Shown: in pieces, positions 38,062 through 49,062 of the stretch
Layout: every line of letters begins with the position of its first letter
Numbering within the stretch: position 1 is the stretch's first letter
Source: Bradyrhizobium sp. AS23.2
GTDB lineage: Bacteria > Pseudomonadota > Alphaproteobacteria > Rhizobiales > Xanthobacteraceae
DNA: 54,212 nt
Direction: 5' to 3'
Assembly: GCF_001908185.1 (NCBI RefSeq)
Contig: NZ_LGHM01000044.1
Span: 1 to 54,212, forward strand
Notes under the pieces: generated by a model
Databases searched by the model: none
The model's input: the letters and a program-made list of their open reading frames with translations, nothing else
What the model was told of the DNA's origin: nothing
Program-made: the position numbers and the translations under genes

Positions 38062-38685
38062 ATGGATGTGATTCGGATGACGGCGGCCGTTTCGAGCTTG
38101 AGCGAGGCGCGGGGTGTTCCCGGGAGGGAGTGCGGAAGCTGCACGCTCTGTTGCAAGGTTTACAACGTGGTCGAACTCGGCAAGGCCGCCGGCAAGTGGT
38201 GCTCGCACTGTAAGCCCGGCCGGGGCTGCACGATCCACGACAATCTGCCGAGCGAGTGCGCGGCGTTCAACTGTCTCTGGAAAACCGAGCCGGCGATGTC
38301 CATGCAATGGAAGCCCGATCAGTCGAAGATGGTGCTCACCTTGCACCCCGAGACCAACAACATCCAGGTCGTGGTTGATCCCGGCCTGCCGTCGGCCTGG
38401 ACCCGGCAGCCTTATCACAGCCAGTTGCGCTTGTTGTCGAAGAACAATATGGCGAAAGGCCATCTTGTGGTGGTGTTCGTCAATGAACTGGCGACGCTCA
38501 TCCTGCCCGACCAGGATGTGCAGCTCGGCGTCCTCACACGCGAGCAGGTCGTCTCGGTGACGCAGGAGGCTGGCCCCAGTGGCGGCGTCTACGAGGTCAA
38601 GATCTTCAACCGACGCACAACAGCCGACGGGCAGACCTTGGAAATGGCGTCAACGTCCCGTCATCCCGTAAGGCCCGCCGCCTGA
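38062..38685 (+). CDS. Cys-cluster (YkgJ-like) metal-binding protein
   Basis: The 207-residue protein has CGSCTLCCKV near residue 25, then WCSHC, GCTIHDNLPSECAAFNC, in total about nine Cys in the first 70 residues. The CxxCxxCC pattern is that of the YkgJ/UPF0153 zinc or iron-chelating family. The C-terminal 120 residues contain no Cys and form a soluble domain. The function is unknown. ATG at 38062 or 38077 are both possible. It stands alone between thiL and hppA, with a hairpin after it. Confidence 0.72.
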   Translation: MDVIRMTAAVSSLSEARGVPGRECGSCTLCCKVYNVVELGKAAGKWCSHCKPGRGCTIHDNLPSECAAFNCLWKTEPAMSMQWKPDQSKMVLTLHPETNNIQVVVDPGLPSAWTRQPYHSQLRLLSKNNMAKGHLVVVFVNELATLILPDQDVQLGVLTREQVVSVTQEAGPSGGVYEVKIFNRRTTADGQTLEMASTSRHPVRPAA

Positions 38686-38843
38686 GGCAGAGGGGACTGG
38701 CCCCCGTCGGTGTGGCGAAGAGCCGTTTGCCGGTATTTCCGCAAAGCGGGCGTCTACGACCTAAATACCTGCCCAGATCGGCTTTTTCGGCCGCTTACGG
38801 CGTTGCACCCTCAATTTGATTTTGGCAAGCTTGTGACTGACTA

Positions 38844-38876
38844 GGGCCGCCCCTTCGGAACAAGGGACGGCCTTGT
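38844..38876 (+). terminator. Strong hairpin between the Cys-cluster gene and hppA
   Basis: GGCCGCCCCTT (38845-38855), loop CGGAAC, AAGGGACGGCC (38862-38872) pair over 11 positions with one mismatch and are followed by TTGTT. It may end the upstream transcript or be part of the hppA leader. Confidence 0.5.
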
Positions 38877-38954
38877 TCAAAATCAAGGCGCCGCACCGCA
38901 CGACGGACAACAAAAGGCGCCGGGGGTACATCAAGGATCTGAGGCAAAAATCAC

Positions 38955-41075
<2,121 letters not shown>

Positions 41076-41095
41076 CGACGCAAACGAGACAAGAC

Positions 41096-41129
41096 AAACC
41101 CCGCGGCGCGAGCCGCGGGGTTTGTGTTT
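41096..41129 (+). terminator. Rho-independent terminator after hppA
   Basis: A 12-bp perfect stem, AAACCCCGCGGC (41096-41107) with GCCGCGGGGTTT (41112-41123), closes a four-base loop and is followed by GTGTTT. It lies 20 bases after the hppA stop. Confidence 0.88.
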
Positions 41130-41149
41130 GGTGCCTCTATCTGCCTGCT

Positions 41150-41291
41150 TTCCCGGACGCTGCGCAGCACGAAGTGATGCGCTGCAGATCAGGGGTCTAT
41201 GTTTCAAGAGCCTGGGTCCCGGCTCAGCGGCGCAGCGTTGCCAGGACGATGCTACGCATCGCCTAGGCTGCACCGCGTCCGGGACACGAGA
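41150..41291. repeat. Palindromic repeat, same family as 30072-30202
   Basis: The element contains CCCGGACGCTGCGCAGCACG, GATGCGCTGCAGATCAGGGG, CTGGGTCCCGGCTCAGCG and ends GTCCGGGACACGAG, matching the order of parts in the copy at 30072-30202. It lies between hppA and the convergent binding-protein gene. Confidence 0.72.
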
Positions 41292-41292
41292 G

Positions 41293-42294
41293 CTACTGCA
41301 CGTCCATCTGCAGCCCTTCCTTCTGGATGATGCCGGCGAACTTCTTCGTCTCGGCGTCCACGAAGTTGGAGAATTGCTGTGGCGTGCCGTAGTCGGCGCG
41401 GGCGCCCATGGCGGCGATGTTCTTCTTGATGTCGTCGCGCTCGAGCATCGCCTTCACCTGGAGGTTCAGCGCCTCGAGCACGGGCGCGGGGACACCCTTT
41501 GGCAGGAACACCGAGAACCACGACGAGACGTCGAAATTAGCGAGCTCCGGCGCGCTCTCGCGCATGGTCGGCAGGTTCGGCGCGAGGTCGCTGCGCTCGC
41601 TCGTGGTGACGCAGAGGCCGGTGAGGGTACCGTTCTGTATTTGCGGCAGGCTCGGATAGAGATTGTCGAACAGGATCTGGATGTCGCCGGCGAGCGCAGC
41701 CTGGAGCGCGGGACCGGCGCCGCGGAACGGGATGTGCGTCATCTTCAGTCCGGTGAGCTGGAGGAACCAGGCGCCGGTGAGGTGAGGGCTCTGGCCGACG
41801 CCGGAGGAGGCGTAGCTGAGCTTGTCCGGACTGGCCTTGAGATAGGCGATCAGCTCGGCGATCGACTTGATGCCGGTCTTCGGATGCGCCGAGACGATGT
41901 TCGGGATCCGGATCATGTTGGAGACCGGCTGCAGCTGCTCCGGCTTGTAGGTGAGGTTCTTGAAGATGCTGTAGGCGATAGCGTTCGGCCCGGGGTTTCC
42001 GATCAGGATGGTGTGGCCGTCGGGCTTGGCGCGGACCGCCTCGGCGGTGCCGATCGTGCCGCCGCCGCCCGAGCGGTTTTCCACGACGGCCGTCTGGCCC
42101 CAGGCGGTTTGCAGATGGGCGGCCAAGAGCCGGGCCATGACGTCGGTCGAGCCGCCGGCCGCAGCCGGCACGATGAGGCGGACGGTTTCGGTGGGTTTCC
42201 AGTCCGCCAGGCTCGATCGCGGCAGAATCGCTGCGGCCGACAGGCCGGCAGCGCCAGCGAGCACATGGCGACGGGACAGAACCTTGTTGGGCAC
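41293..42294 (-). CDS. Bug/TctC-family tripartite tricarboxylate transporter binding protein
   Basis: The 333-residue protein starts at a GTG and has a Tat-like signal (VLSRRHVLAGAAGLSAAAIL). The Bug family motifs follow: VRLIVPAAAGGSTDVMARLL, VVENRSGGGGTIGTAEAVR, PFRGAGPALQAALAGDIQIL. Bug proteins bind carboxylates or similar ligands in the periplasm; the ligand is unknown and no TctAB membrane genes are adjacent, so it is an orphan receptor here. GTG at 42294 follows AGGGAG; the frame is open back to 42360. Confidence 0.9.
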   Translation of the reverse strand: MPNKVLSRRHVLAGAAGLSAAAILPRSSLADWKPTETVRLIVPAAAGGSTDVMARLLAAHLQTAWGQTAVVENRSGGGGTIGTAEAVRAKPDGHTILIGNPGPNAIAYSIFKNLTYKPEQLQPVSNMIRIPNIVSAHPKTGIKSIAELIAYLKASPDKLSYASSGVGQSPHLTGAWFLQLTGLKMTHIPFRGAGPALQAALAGDIQILFDNLYPSLPQIQNGTLTGLCVTTSERSDLAPNLPTMRESAPELANFDVSSWFSVFLPKGVPAPVLEALNLQVKAMLERDDIKKNIAAMGARADYGTPQQFSNFVDAETKKFAGIIQKEGLQMDVQ

Positions 42295-42377
42295 GAATCC
42301 ACTCCCTGCTTTTGTTTTGCAGGAAGCGTATGGAACCCGGTGCGCGACGGCAAGTCGCACGCGATGGCAAGTGCCAC

Positions 42378-42440
42378 GCGGACGACGGAAAGCGCCGCGC
42401 GGACGACGGAAAGCGCCGCGCGGACGACGGCAAGCGCCGC
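42378..42440. repeat. 21-bp minisatellite, three near-identical units
   Basis: Units at 42378-42398, 42399-42419 and 42420-42440 read GCGGACGACGGAAAGCGCCG plus C, with one A-to-C change in the third. Degenerate copies flank them on both sides (42340-42377 and 42441-42455). It lies between the binding-protein gene and bamE on the minus strand, upstream of the former. Confidence 0.8.
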
Positions 42441-42473
42441 GCGGAGGGCGGCAGGACGCCGCAGGCTGAAGGC

Positions 42474-42959
42474 TCAGTTAAAGCTGAGCAGCTTGAACAG
42501 CGGCGTCAGGTAGCTCATCTCCTGGCCCGACGTCGCCGTGGTCCGGCTGATGAAGTCGAAGATCTTGCCGTCCTGGAGGCCGTAATTCGCAAGCCGGCGC
42601 ACGCGCCGGTTCTTGTCGAAATAGATCGCGATCACGCGCTGGTCGACCACCTTCTGGTTCATGAAGGCGACAGGACGCTCCGAGCGCTGCGAGATGTAGT
42701 AGAATACCTCGCCGTCGAGGGTCGCGACCGTGGAGGGCGTGCCCATCACGATCAGCACCTGGTCCTGGCTTGCGCCAATCGGAATCTGCTCCAGCGCGCC
42801 GGGCGGCAGGATATAGCCCTTCTGGAATTGCTCGCCGGTGCAGCCCGCAAGCGCCACCCCGACCAGGGTCGCGGCCGCGAGCAAGCGCAAACCGCGCCAG
42901 CGTGCTTGAAAGCCGCGCCGCTTGTCTGCGCGCAGGCTGGTCTGGTTCGTTATCGTCAT
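42474..42959 (-). CDS. bamE: Outer membrane assembly lipoprotein BamE
   Basis: The 161-residue protein has a lipoprotein signal (LLAAATLVGVALAGC, lipobox LAGC near residue 40) and the SmpA/OmlA domain: GYILPPGALEQIPIGASQDQ, VLIVMGTPSTVATLDGEVFY and VIAIYFDKNRRVRRLANYGL. BamE is part of the BAM complex that folds outer membrane proteins. ATG at 42959 gives the normal start; the frame is open to 43058. Divergent from the bc1 chaperone gene, 98 bases apart. Confidence 0.93.
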   Translation of the reverse strand: MTITNQTSLRADKRRGFQARWRGLRLLAAATLVGVALAGCTGEQFQKGYILPPGALEQIPIGASQDQVLIVMGTPSTVATLDGEVFYYISQRSERPVAFMNQKVVDQRVIAIYFDKNRRVRRLANYGLQDGKIFDFISRTTATSGQEMSYLTPLFKLLSFN

Positions 42960-43057
42960 TGCGGAACTGATTCCGTCCCCTTGCGTCGGGCGAGGCGCTG
43001 AAGTACCGGGCGGAGACTGCAATTGCAACACGCGCACGCCCGCTTGCGGAAGCCACA

Positions 43058-43609
43058 ATGGTTTGGCCGTTCAATCACTTCAGGAAACCCCGGCAAGCCC
43101 CGCGCGGCACCATTGAAGCCATCTATGGCATGATCGTGGCGCAGGCGCGAGAACCCATATTTTACCGCGACTTGGGCGTGCCTGATACGGTTAACGGTCG
43201 TTTCGACCTGTTGCTGCTGCACCTCTGGCTGCTGCTGCGCCGCCTGCGTACGGTCCAGGGCGCCACGGAGCTGTCGCAGGCGCTGTTCGACCGCTTCTGC
43301 GAGGACATGGACGACAATTTGCGCGAGATGGGGGTCGGCGACCAGACGGTGCCGAAGCGGATGCGGGCGTTCGGCGAGGCCTTTTACGGCCGCGTGCAGG
43401 CCTATGACCAGGCCATCGAAAGCGGCGGCGAGGCGCTGGCATCGGCGATCTGCAAGAATATCTTGAATGAGACCGGCATGGACCAGGCGAAGCGGCTCGC
43501 GGCCTACGCCCGGGCCACGGAGACTGATCTCGGCCGGACCGGCGAGGCCGCGCTCTTGTGCGCGTCCTTCAAATTTCCCCCGGCGCTCAGCGAGGAAGTG
43601 ACACCATGA
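43058..43609 (+). CDS. Ubiquinol-cytochrome c chaperone (CBP3/UQCC1-like)
   Basis: The 183-residue protein has the CBP3 domain: IYGMIVAQAREPIFYRDLGV, NGRFDLLLLHLWLLLRRLRT and DRFCEDMDDNLREMGVGDQT, with MRAFGEAFYGRVQAYDQAI. It assists assembly of cytochrome b in the bc1 complex in mitochondria, and the alphaproteobacterial members are thought to do the same. The stop overlaps the yceD start as ATGA. The pairing with YceD upstream of plsX is common in rhizobia. Confidence 0.92.
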   Translation: MVWPFNHFRKPRQAPRGTIEAIYGMIVAQAREPIFYRDLGVPDTVNGRFDLLLLHLWLLLRRLRTVQGATELSQALFDRFCEDMDDNLREMGVGDQTVPKRMRAFGEAFYGRVQAYDQAIESGGEALASAICKNILNETGMDQAKRLAAYARATETDLGRTGEAALLCASFKFPPALSEEVTP

Positions 43610-44175
43610 GCCGACCGACTACCGGATTCGAACGCGATCCCTGGCGGGCGCCCGTCATCGTCGCCCAGATTCCCGACACCGGCCTGCACCGTGAGCTCGA
43701 GGCCTCAGCCGCCGAGCGGCAGGCCATGGCGGAGGTCGCGGGCCTCCGGGAGATACTGTCCACCCACGCCGCCTTCGACGTTGAGCCGAAAAGCGGTGGC
43801 CGGGTCCAGGTCACGGGCCACGTCCGCGCCCGCGTCGGCCAGACCTGCGTGGTCACACTCGATCCGATCGAGAACGAGATCGAGGAGGAGGTGGATCTGA
43901 TGTTCGCCCCCGAGGCTGAGGCGCGCCGCCTGGCTGACCTGATCGAGGAGGGGCAGGACGATGAGGAGCCGCCCGAGGTCGTCGATCCGCCGGAGGCGAT
44001 CATCAATGGAATCATCGATCTCGGCCGGCTCGCCACCGATGCCCTGTTCCTGGCGATCGACCCCTATCCGCGAAAGCCGGGAGCTGTGTTCGAGGCGGAG
44101 GTCATCGCTCTCGACCCCGAGGACCATCCTTTCGCGGCGCTGAAAGCGCTTCAGGACAAGAAGAAAGGCAGATAG
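43606..44175 (+). CDS. yceD: YceD/DUF177 family protein
   Basis: The 189-residue protein contains GHVRARVGQTCVVTLDPIEN (conserved Cys of DUF177) and VDPPEAIINGIIDLGRLATD followed by the family motif FLAIDPYPRKPGAVFE. YceD is linked to rRNA/ribosome assembly in other bacteria, where it lies in yceD-rpmF-plsX; rpmF is absent here. ATG at 43606 overlaps the chaperone stop. The function here is inferred. Confidence 0.88.
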   Translation: MSRPTTGFERDPWRAPVIVAQIPDTGLHRELEASAAERQAMAEVAGLREILSTHAAFDVEPKSGGRVQVTGHVRARVGQTCVVTLDPIENEIEEEVDLMFAPEAEARRLADLIEEGQDDEEPPEVVDPPEAIINGIIDLGRLATDALFLAIDPYPRKPGAVFEAEVIALDPEDHPFAALKALQDKKKGR

Positions 44176-44473
44176 CTACGTATTCCCCGTAAGAACGCTT
44201 TGCCGTGCGGTGGGAAGTGCTTGCCGGGATGGTTTGAGAGGTGCTTTTATCTATTTGATTTCAATATATTTTCTTTGAATTTTTCCGGTCCGTGGCCGGA
44301 TCGTCCCGAATGCAAAAGGCTGGGGGCAAGAGGTTGTTTCGGGATAACAAAACGCTATTGTCGCGCCCCGGTCCGGGTGCGGCGTGGCACTAGGCCGGTC
44401 GCCATGTCCGTGGCGAACCCATTTGCGGCCCCGCTAGTTCAAGACCGCAGCAGACCAGGTTTCCAGGACTTTT
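44176..44473. promoter_or_regulatory. Intergenic region ahead of plsX, no gene seen
   Basis: About 300 bases. The stretch 44240-44285 is AT-rich (ATTTGATTTCAATATATTTT) and is a plausible promoter for plsX-fabH-ihfA. No ribosomal protein gene rpmF is present, unlike in many bacteria. Confidence 0.4.
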
Positions 44474-45536
44474 ATGCTAAGCAAGGTTCGCATTGCGCTT
44501 GACGCCATGGGGGGCGATGTCGGCGCCCCCCGTGGTCATTCCAGGCGCTGCCATCTCGCTCGGCAGGCATCGCGAGATCGAGTTCCTCCTGGTCGGAGAC
44601 CGCGCCAAGATCGAACCCGAGCTTGACCGCCACCCCGAGCTCAAGGCCGCGTCGAAGATCATCCATACCGACGTCGCTGTCAGCGGGTCGGACAAGCCGA
44701 GCCAGGCTCTGCGGCGCGGCCGCAAGACCTCCTCGATGTGGCTTGCCATCGACGCGGTGAAGAAGGGCGAGGCGGATGTTGCGATCTCCGCCGGCAATAC
44801 CGGCGCGCTGATGGCGATGTCGCGCTTCAACTTGCGCACGTTGCCGGGAATCGACCGCCCGGCGATCACCGGGATATGGCCGACCAGGCGCGGCGAGTCC
44901 GTCGTGCTCGACCTTGGCGCCACCATCGGCGGCGACGCGCACCATCTGGTGTCGCTCGCGGTGATGGGCGCTGCGATGGCAAGCGTGCTGTTCAACAAGA
45001 AGCGGCCCACCGTCGGGCTGCTGAACATCGGGGCCGAGGAGATCAAGGGGCACGAGGAGATCCGCGAAGCCAGCGAAATCCTGCGTGCGAGAAACCTGCC
45101 CGAGCTCGACTATATCGGCTTCGTCGAGGGCGACGGCATCGGCAAGGGGCTGGCCGACGTCATTGTGGCCGAAGGTTTCAGCGGCAACATCGCACTCAAG
45201 GCCGCCGAGGGAACCGCGCGGCAGATGGCGGAATTACTCCGCAACGAGATACAGCGGAGCTGGATGTCCAAGCTCGGCTATCTCTTTGCGCGCAGCGCCT
45301 TCCAGGCCCTGCGCGACAAGATGGACCCGAACAAGTCCAACGGCGGCGTGTTCCTGGGGCTGAAGGGACTAGTGGTCAAGAGCCATGGCGGAACCACCGC
45401 CGAAGGCTTTGCCTATGCGATCGATGTTGGCTATGAGATGGCTCACTACGATCTCCTGAACAAGATCAATCAGATGCTCAACCGCGAGGGCGGTGCACTC
45501 AATTCCGTGCAGGCCGCGCAGGAGGCTGTTTCGTGA
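44474..45536 (+). CDS. plsX: Phosphate acyltransferase PlsX (frameshifted near the N-terminus)
   Basis: From ATG 44474 the frame reads [19 protein letters not shown], the PlsX signature, but then goes out of frame at a run of six C (44526-44531). Removing one C gives [20 protein letters not shown] and continues in the frame that runs to 45536. That long frame contains [39 protein letters not shown] and [20 protein letters not shown]. PlsX makes acyl-phosphate for phospholipid synthesis with PlsY. An independent start at 44493 would lose the DAMGGD motif. Since PlsX is normally essential here, a sequencing error is likely. The stop overlaps fabH (GTGA). Confidence 0.9.
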
Positions 45537-46513
45537 CTCAAATTCGTTCGGTCGTGCTCGGCTGCGGCTCCTATCTGCCGGAGCAGGTGGTGACCAATGC
45601 CCAATTGGCGGCCCGCATCGACACCTCCGACGAGTGGATCGTGCAGCGCACCGGCATTCGCGAGCGGCACATTGCGGCCGAGGGCGAGTTCACCTCGCAT
45701 CTGGCAATCAAGGCGGCGCAGGCCGCGCTCACGGATGCCGGCGTGGACGCGCAGTCGATCGAGCTGATCGTGCTGGCGACCTCGACGCCGGACAACACCT
45801 TCCCTGCGACGGCCGTCGCCGTGCAGCACGGGCTCGGCATCAACCATGGCGCGGCCTTCGACCTCCAGGCGGTGTGCTCGGGCTTCGTGTTCGCGCTCGC
45901 CACCGCCGACAACTTCCTGCGCACCGGCGCCTACAAGCGCGCACTGGTGATCGGGGCGGAAACCTTCTCCCGCATCCTCGACTGGAACGACCGTGGCACC
46001 TGCGTGCTGTTCGGCGACGGTGCCGGCGCGGTGGTGCTGGAGGCGCAGGAGCAGCCGGGCAATGCCGCGACCGACCGCGGCGTCGTGACCACGCATCTGC
46101 GCTCCGACGGCCGCCACAAGGCCAAACTCTTCGTCGACGGCGGACCGTCCTCGACCCAGACCGTCGGTCATCTGCGCATGGAGGGCCGCGAGGTTTTCAA
46201 GCACGCGGTCGGCATGATCACCGATGTGATCGTGGATGCCTTCGAGGCGACCGGGCTCAATGCCGACAGCATCAACTGGTTCGTGCCGCACCAGGCCAAC
46301 AAGCGAATCATCGACGCCTCCGCCCACAAGCTCCATATTGCTCCTGAGAAGGTGGTGCTGACGGTGGACCGTCACGGCAACACGTCGGCCGCGTCGATCC
46401 CGCTGGCGCTGTCGGTGGCGCGCAAGGACGGCCGCATCAAGCGCGGCGACCTGGTTCTGCTCGAAGCGATGGGCGGCGGCTTCACCTGGGGCTCAGCGCT
46501 GGTGCGCTGGTAG
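45533..46513 (+). CDS. fabH: Beta-ketoacyl-ACP synthase III
   Basis: The 326-residue thiolase-fold enzyme has the catalytic triad Cys115 ([12 protein letters not shown]), His253 ([10 protein letters not shown]) and Asn283 ([10 protein letters not shown]). It starts fatty acid synthesis by condensing acetyl-CoA with malonyl-ACP. The GTG at 45533 overlaps the plsX stop, the usual plsX-fabH coupling. The C-terminus [19 protein letters not shown] is complete. Confidence 0.96.
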   Translation: MTQIRSVVLGCGSYLPEQVVTNAQLAARIDTSDEWIVQRTGIRERHIAAEGEFTSHLAIKAAQAALTDAGVDAQSIELIVLATSTPDNTFPATAVAVQHGLGINHGAAFDLQAVCSGFVFALATADNFLRTGAYKRALVIGAETFSRILDWNDRGTCVLFGDGAGAVVLEAQEQPGNAATDRGVVTTHLRSDGRHKAKLFVDGGPSSTQTVGHLRMEGREVFKHAVGMITDVIVDAFEATGLNADSINWFVPHQANKRIIDASAHKLHIAPEKVVLTVDRHGNTSAASIPLALSVARKDGRIKRGDLVLLEAMGGGFTWGSALVRW

Positions 46514-46553
46514 AGCCGCAATCGATAAAATTTTGCCGGAATCGGCGCCGATT

Positions 46554-46573
46554 ATCGATGCGTCTGCATCGAT
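46554..46573. promoter_or_regulatory. 8-bp perfect inverted repeat between fabH and ihfA
   Basis: ATCGATGC, GTCT, GCATCGAT. It lies 41 bases after the fabH stop and 75 bases before ihfA. With no T run it is more likely an operator or processing hairpin than a terminator. A second palindrome, AACAATTGTT, is at 46616-46625. Confidence 0.4.
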
Positions 46574-46647
46574 GAGCGCTGTTGACCATCGCATCGTAAC
46601 CTCATAATTTCAGACAACAATTGTTCGCCGTGATGTGGGGCAGGGCG

Positions 46648-46989
46648 ATGACCGACCAAAGTAAAACCGTAACGCGTGTTGACCTCTGCGAGGCCGTCTA
46701 CCAGAAGGTAGGCCTGTCGCGCACGGAGTCGTCCGCCTTCGTGGAACTCGTGCTGAAGGAGATCACCGACTGCCTCGAGCGGGGCGAGACGGTGAAATTG
46801 TCCTCGTTCGGCTCCTTCATGGTTCGCAAGAAGGGTCAGCGTATCGGCCGTAACCCGAAGACCGGCACCGAGGTGCCGATCTCGCCGCGCCGGGTCATGG
46901 TGTTCAAGCCGTCGGCGATCCTGAAGCAGCGGATCAATACCCAGCATCGCGGCAACGGCGATGCCAGCAAGGCTCAACCCGAGGCGTAA
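46648..46989 (+). CDS. ihfA: Integration host factor subunit alpha
   Basis: The 113-residue protein starts [20 protein letters not shown] and has the DNABII fold with [20 protein letters not shown] and [20 protein letters not shown], the arm that inserts a Pro into the DNA minor groove. IHF bends DNA. The ATG at 46648 has GGGCAGGG upstream; a TTG at 46621 would only add nine residues. It is followed after 24 bases by the MerR gene, a common pair (ihfA-merR) in Proteobacteria. Confidence 0.95.
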   Translation: MTDQSKTVTRVDLCEAVYQKVGLSRTESSAFVELVLKEITDCLERGETVKLSSFGSFMVRKKGQRIGRNPKTGTEVPISPRRVMVFKPSAILKQRINTQHRGNGDASKAQPEA

Positions 46990-47013
46990 TCGCCTGCGCG
47001 GAGGATTTGGCAT

Positions 47014-47589
47014 TTGGACAAGGCGCCGGATGCGTTCCGAACCATCAGCGAAGTAGCGCAGGAACTCGACATTCCGCAGCACGTGCTGCGGTTCTGGGAG
47101 ACCCGATTCTCCCAGATCAAGCCGATGAAGCGCAGCGGCGGCCGCCGCTACTACCGCCCCGACGATGTCGACCTGCTCAAGGGCATCCGCCGTCTCCTCT
47201 ACGGGGAGGGCTACACCATCCGCGGTGTGCAGCGGATCCTGAAAGAGCACGGCGTCAAGTCGGTGCAGGGCCTCGCCGACAGCTCGGCTGCGGTCTCCTT
47301 CGGGGCGATCGAGGACGCCATCGGCCAGAGCCTGATGGAGCCCGAGGACGAGACTCCGATCCGCGGCGTCGCCGACACCGACGATGACGATTACCAGGGC
47401 GAGGAGGAGGAAGGCATCGACTTCCGCTTCGCCGAGATCGACGACGAGGAAATCCTCACCACCTTCCGCAAGAGCGGCGCTGCCGCGCCAGCCGCCCCCA
47501 GCGCCCTCGACCGCGAGCGGCTGGGACGGGCGCTCGCCGACCTCGTCGCCTGCCGGGAAATGCTCGACCAGGCGCTGAAGGACGGGTGA
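47014..47589 (+). CDS. MerR-family transcriptional regulator
   Basis: The 191-residue protein has an N-terminal MerR winged helix ([40 protein letters not shown]) and a long acidic middle with [20 protein letters not shown], ending in a helix. The start is a TTG at 47014 with GGAGG nine bases upstream. MerR proteins paired with ihfA are usually annotated as conserved regulators of unknown target. Hairpin TACGTCA/TGACGTA follows at 47626-47642. Confidence 0.88.
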   Translation: MDKAPDAFRTISEVAQELDIPQHVLRFWETRFSQIKPMKRSGGRRYYRPDDVDLLKGIRRLLYGEGYTIRGVQRILKEHGVKSVQGLADSSAAVSFGAIEDAIGQSLMEPEDETPIRGVADTDDDDYQGEEEEGIDFRFAEIDDEEILTTFRKSGAAAPAAPSALDRERLGRALADLVACREMLDQALKDG

Positions 47590-47687
47590 GTCGGCTTTAC
47601 GGGCGGCTCCGGGGACTTCGGCGAGTACGTCAAAATGACGTAGCCCGCCTTGCGCAAAGCAGCGATCCTAGCTAATGGAACGACGTT

Positions 47688-47765
47688 CGGAGCGTGGCGC
47701 AGCCCGGTTAGCGCACTAGTCTGGGAGACTAGGGGTCGGAGGTTCAAATCCTCTCGCTCCGACCA
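47688..47765 (+). tRNA. tRNA-Pro (anticodon GGG)
   Basis: Acceptor CGGAGCG pairs with CGCTCCG; the 3' end is encoded as ACCA. The anticodon arm CTAGT-CTGGGAG-ACTAG places GGG at positions 34-36. The D arm (GCGCAGCCCGGTTAGCGC) and T arm (GGAGGTTCAAATCCTC) are complete. It is the last core feature before a region of phage-like and orphan genes. Confidence 0.95.
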
Positions 47766-47909
47766 TCTAACAAACTGCAATTGCAGGGACATTTTCACTC
47801 CTATCCATCGCGGATTGCGCCCGCGCTTCCACCGGGGAAGCACCGGGGAAGCACGAGCGACGATTCTAGGCCTTTCGGGCGGCTTTTGCACCGCCCGCCG
47901 GCGTCGGTT

Positions 47910-48200
47910 TCAGTGCAGCTGATTTTCCATGGCCGCCTTGGCCTCCATCATTTGCATCGCCACGGGCAATGTCACCGCGGCGTCTATCTGGACCTGGTTG
48001 CCGGGCAGAGGACGGAATTGTCCGGCTGCCTCGCCCTTGAGGGGCGCCAGCATCGCTGCGGCGATCGCCGAGCTCACTTGGCAGCGAAGGAGGGCATTTC
48101 CGTCTTCAATGGCCAGGATCAGGTCGGTGCGGCGGCGAGCGAGCAGGGCGCCGAGATCATTCGAGTTCGTCGACGTGCGGACAGCGGTTGAGGTGCGCAT
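47910..48200 (-). CDS. Small protein, uncharacterised
   Basis: The 96-residue protein starts MRTSTAVRTSTNSNDLGALL and ends KAAMENQLH; it has ARRRTDLILAIEDGNALLRC and an Ala-rich helix AIAAAMLAPLKG but no membrane segment or signal peptide. GAAAGG upstream of the ATG at 48200 favours this start over 48221. No family recognised. It is the first gene past the tRNA, on the minus strand. Confidence 0.5.
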   Translation of the reverse strand: MRTSTAVRTSTNSNDLGALLARRRTDLILAIEDGNALLRCQVSSAIAAAMLAPLKGEAAGQFRPLPGNQVQIDAAVTLPVAMQMMEAKAAMENQLH

Positions 48201-48614
48201 AGTGTTTTGCCTTTCGAGCAAGATGCGAGTCCAGGGGCGAAATGACCGACACTAGGCGGCCCCGCGCACCTTTGGGCGTGCGCCTTGGACATACGCGCGC
48301 GGCCCCTGGACAAGATTTGTGATTGCCGCTCACCGGATCGGCTCTCGGCTAGTGTTCGGGCTTTCGACCCGCAATCAGGATGCGCTCGTTTGAGAATTCA
48401 GCAACAGAAATTTTGTCTGGAAAGTCTAATACGTAAAACCCGACAAGCTAGCGCTTGATCGTTTTACGTTTTTGTCGATTTCAGCGCTTTTGTCGGGTTT
48501 TGAAATCGCGCAACACAATACAAGAAATCACTGTGCCACAAGCACTTTTGTGACTCGGAGATTTGAGCAGCGCCAATAAGTTAGCTAGACTCAGTGCGCC
48601 GCGGAGGAACGTAC
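48201..48614. other. Gene-free stretch with nested inverted repeats
   Basis: About 410 bases without a convincing gene. ACGTAAAAC at 48431-48439 pairs with GTTTTACGT at 48461-48469; overlapping it, AAAACCCGACAA at 48435-48446 pairs perfectly with TTGTCGGGTTTT at 48490-48501. The two pairings exclude each other. CAAGC/GCTTG at 48444-48457 forms an inner hairpin of the first. Confidence 0.6.
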
Positions 48615-48779
48615 ATGAAGCAAAAGCGAGTTTCGCCTTCAGATGATCCCGCCGTGATCGCGCTCAATCGAGTCATGGCTGCACGCGATGATGACGAGAA
48701 GTATCTCGCCGCGATCATTGAGCTCGAGACTTGCTCCGCTCTTACGGCTCAAGGGGGGGCGCGCGAAACGAAACCTTGA
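48615..48779 (+). CDS. Small protein, uncharacterised
   Basis: The 54-residue protein starts MKQKRVSPSDDPAVIALNRV and is charged and probably helical (MAARDDDEKYLAAIIELETC). A good GGAGG ribosome site precedes the ATG at 48615, which I prefer to the open frame from 48594. It lies in the post-tRNA region and has no recognisable domain. Confidence 0.45.
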   Translation: MKQKRVSPSDDPAVIALNRVMAARDDDEKYLAAIIELETCSALTAQGGARETKP

Positions 48780-48816
48780 GCGAGCGCGCCAGGTCGCGTT
48801 GTAGCAAGGTGATCGT

Positions 48817-49002
48817 TTGACGGCGGAAGGCCGCGCGATAATGCGGCGCTTGGCGGATACGATTGACGAGGGGCTCGCTCATTTGACACGTGCAGGCATG
48901 CGAACGCGTCGGGCCCGGCCGGTATCCACCCCCGGCCCGCTTCCGACCCCTAGGGGGGAGGCAGCCGTTCGCACTCCAAAGGCCGCAAAGCCGCTCGACT
49001 AA
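48817..49002 (+). CDS. Possible small protein with TTG start
   Basis: The 61-residue frame begins (TTG) LTAEGRAIMRRLADTIDEGL, a plausible amphipathic helix, followed by a Pro/Arg-rich tail. AAGGTGA lies upstream. Downstream of the previous small gene on the same strand. The evidence for translation is weak. Confidence 0.3.
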   Translation: MTAEGRAIMRRLADTIDEGLAHLTRAGMRTRRARPVSTPGPLPTPRGEAAVRTPKAAKPLD

Positions 49003-49062
49003 ATTTCAGTTTTTTGGGAAGTTCAGGACTGGTTTTTAAGCAGTCCGTTGGCTCGCAGTAGC

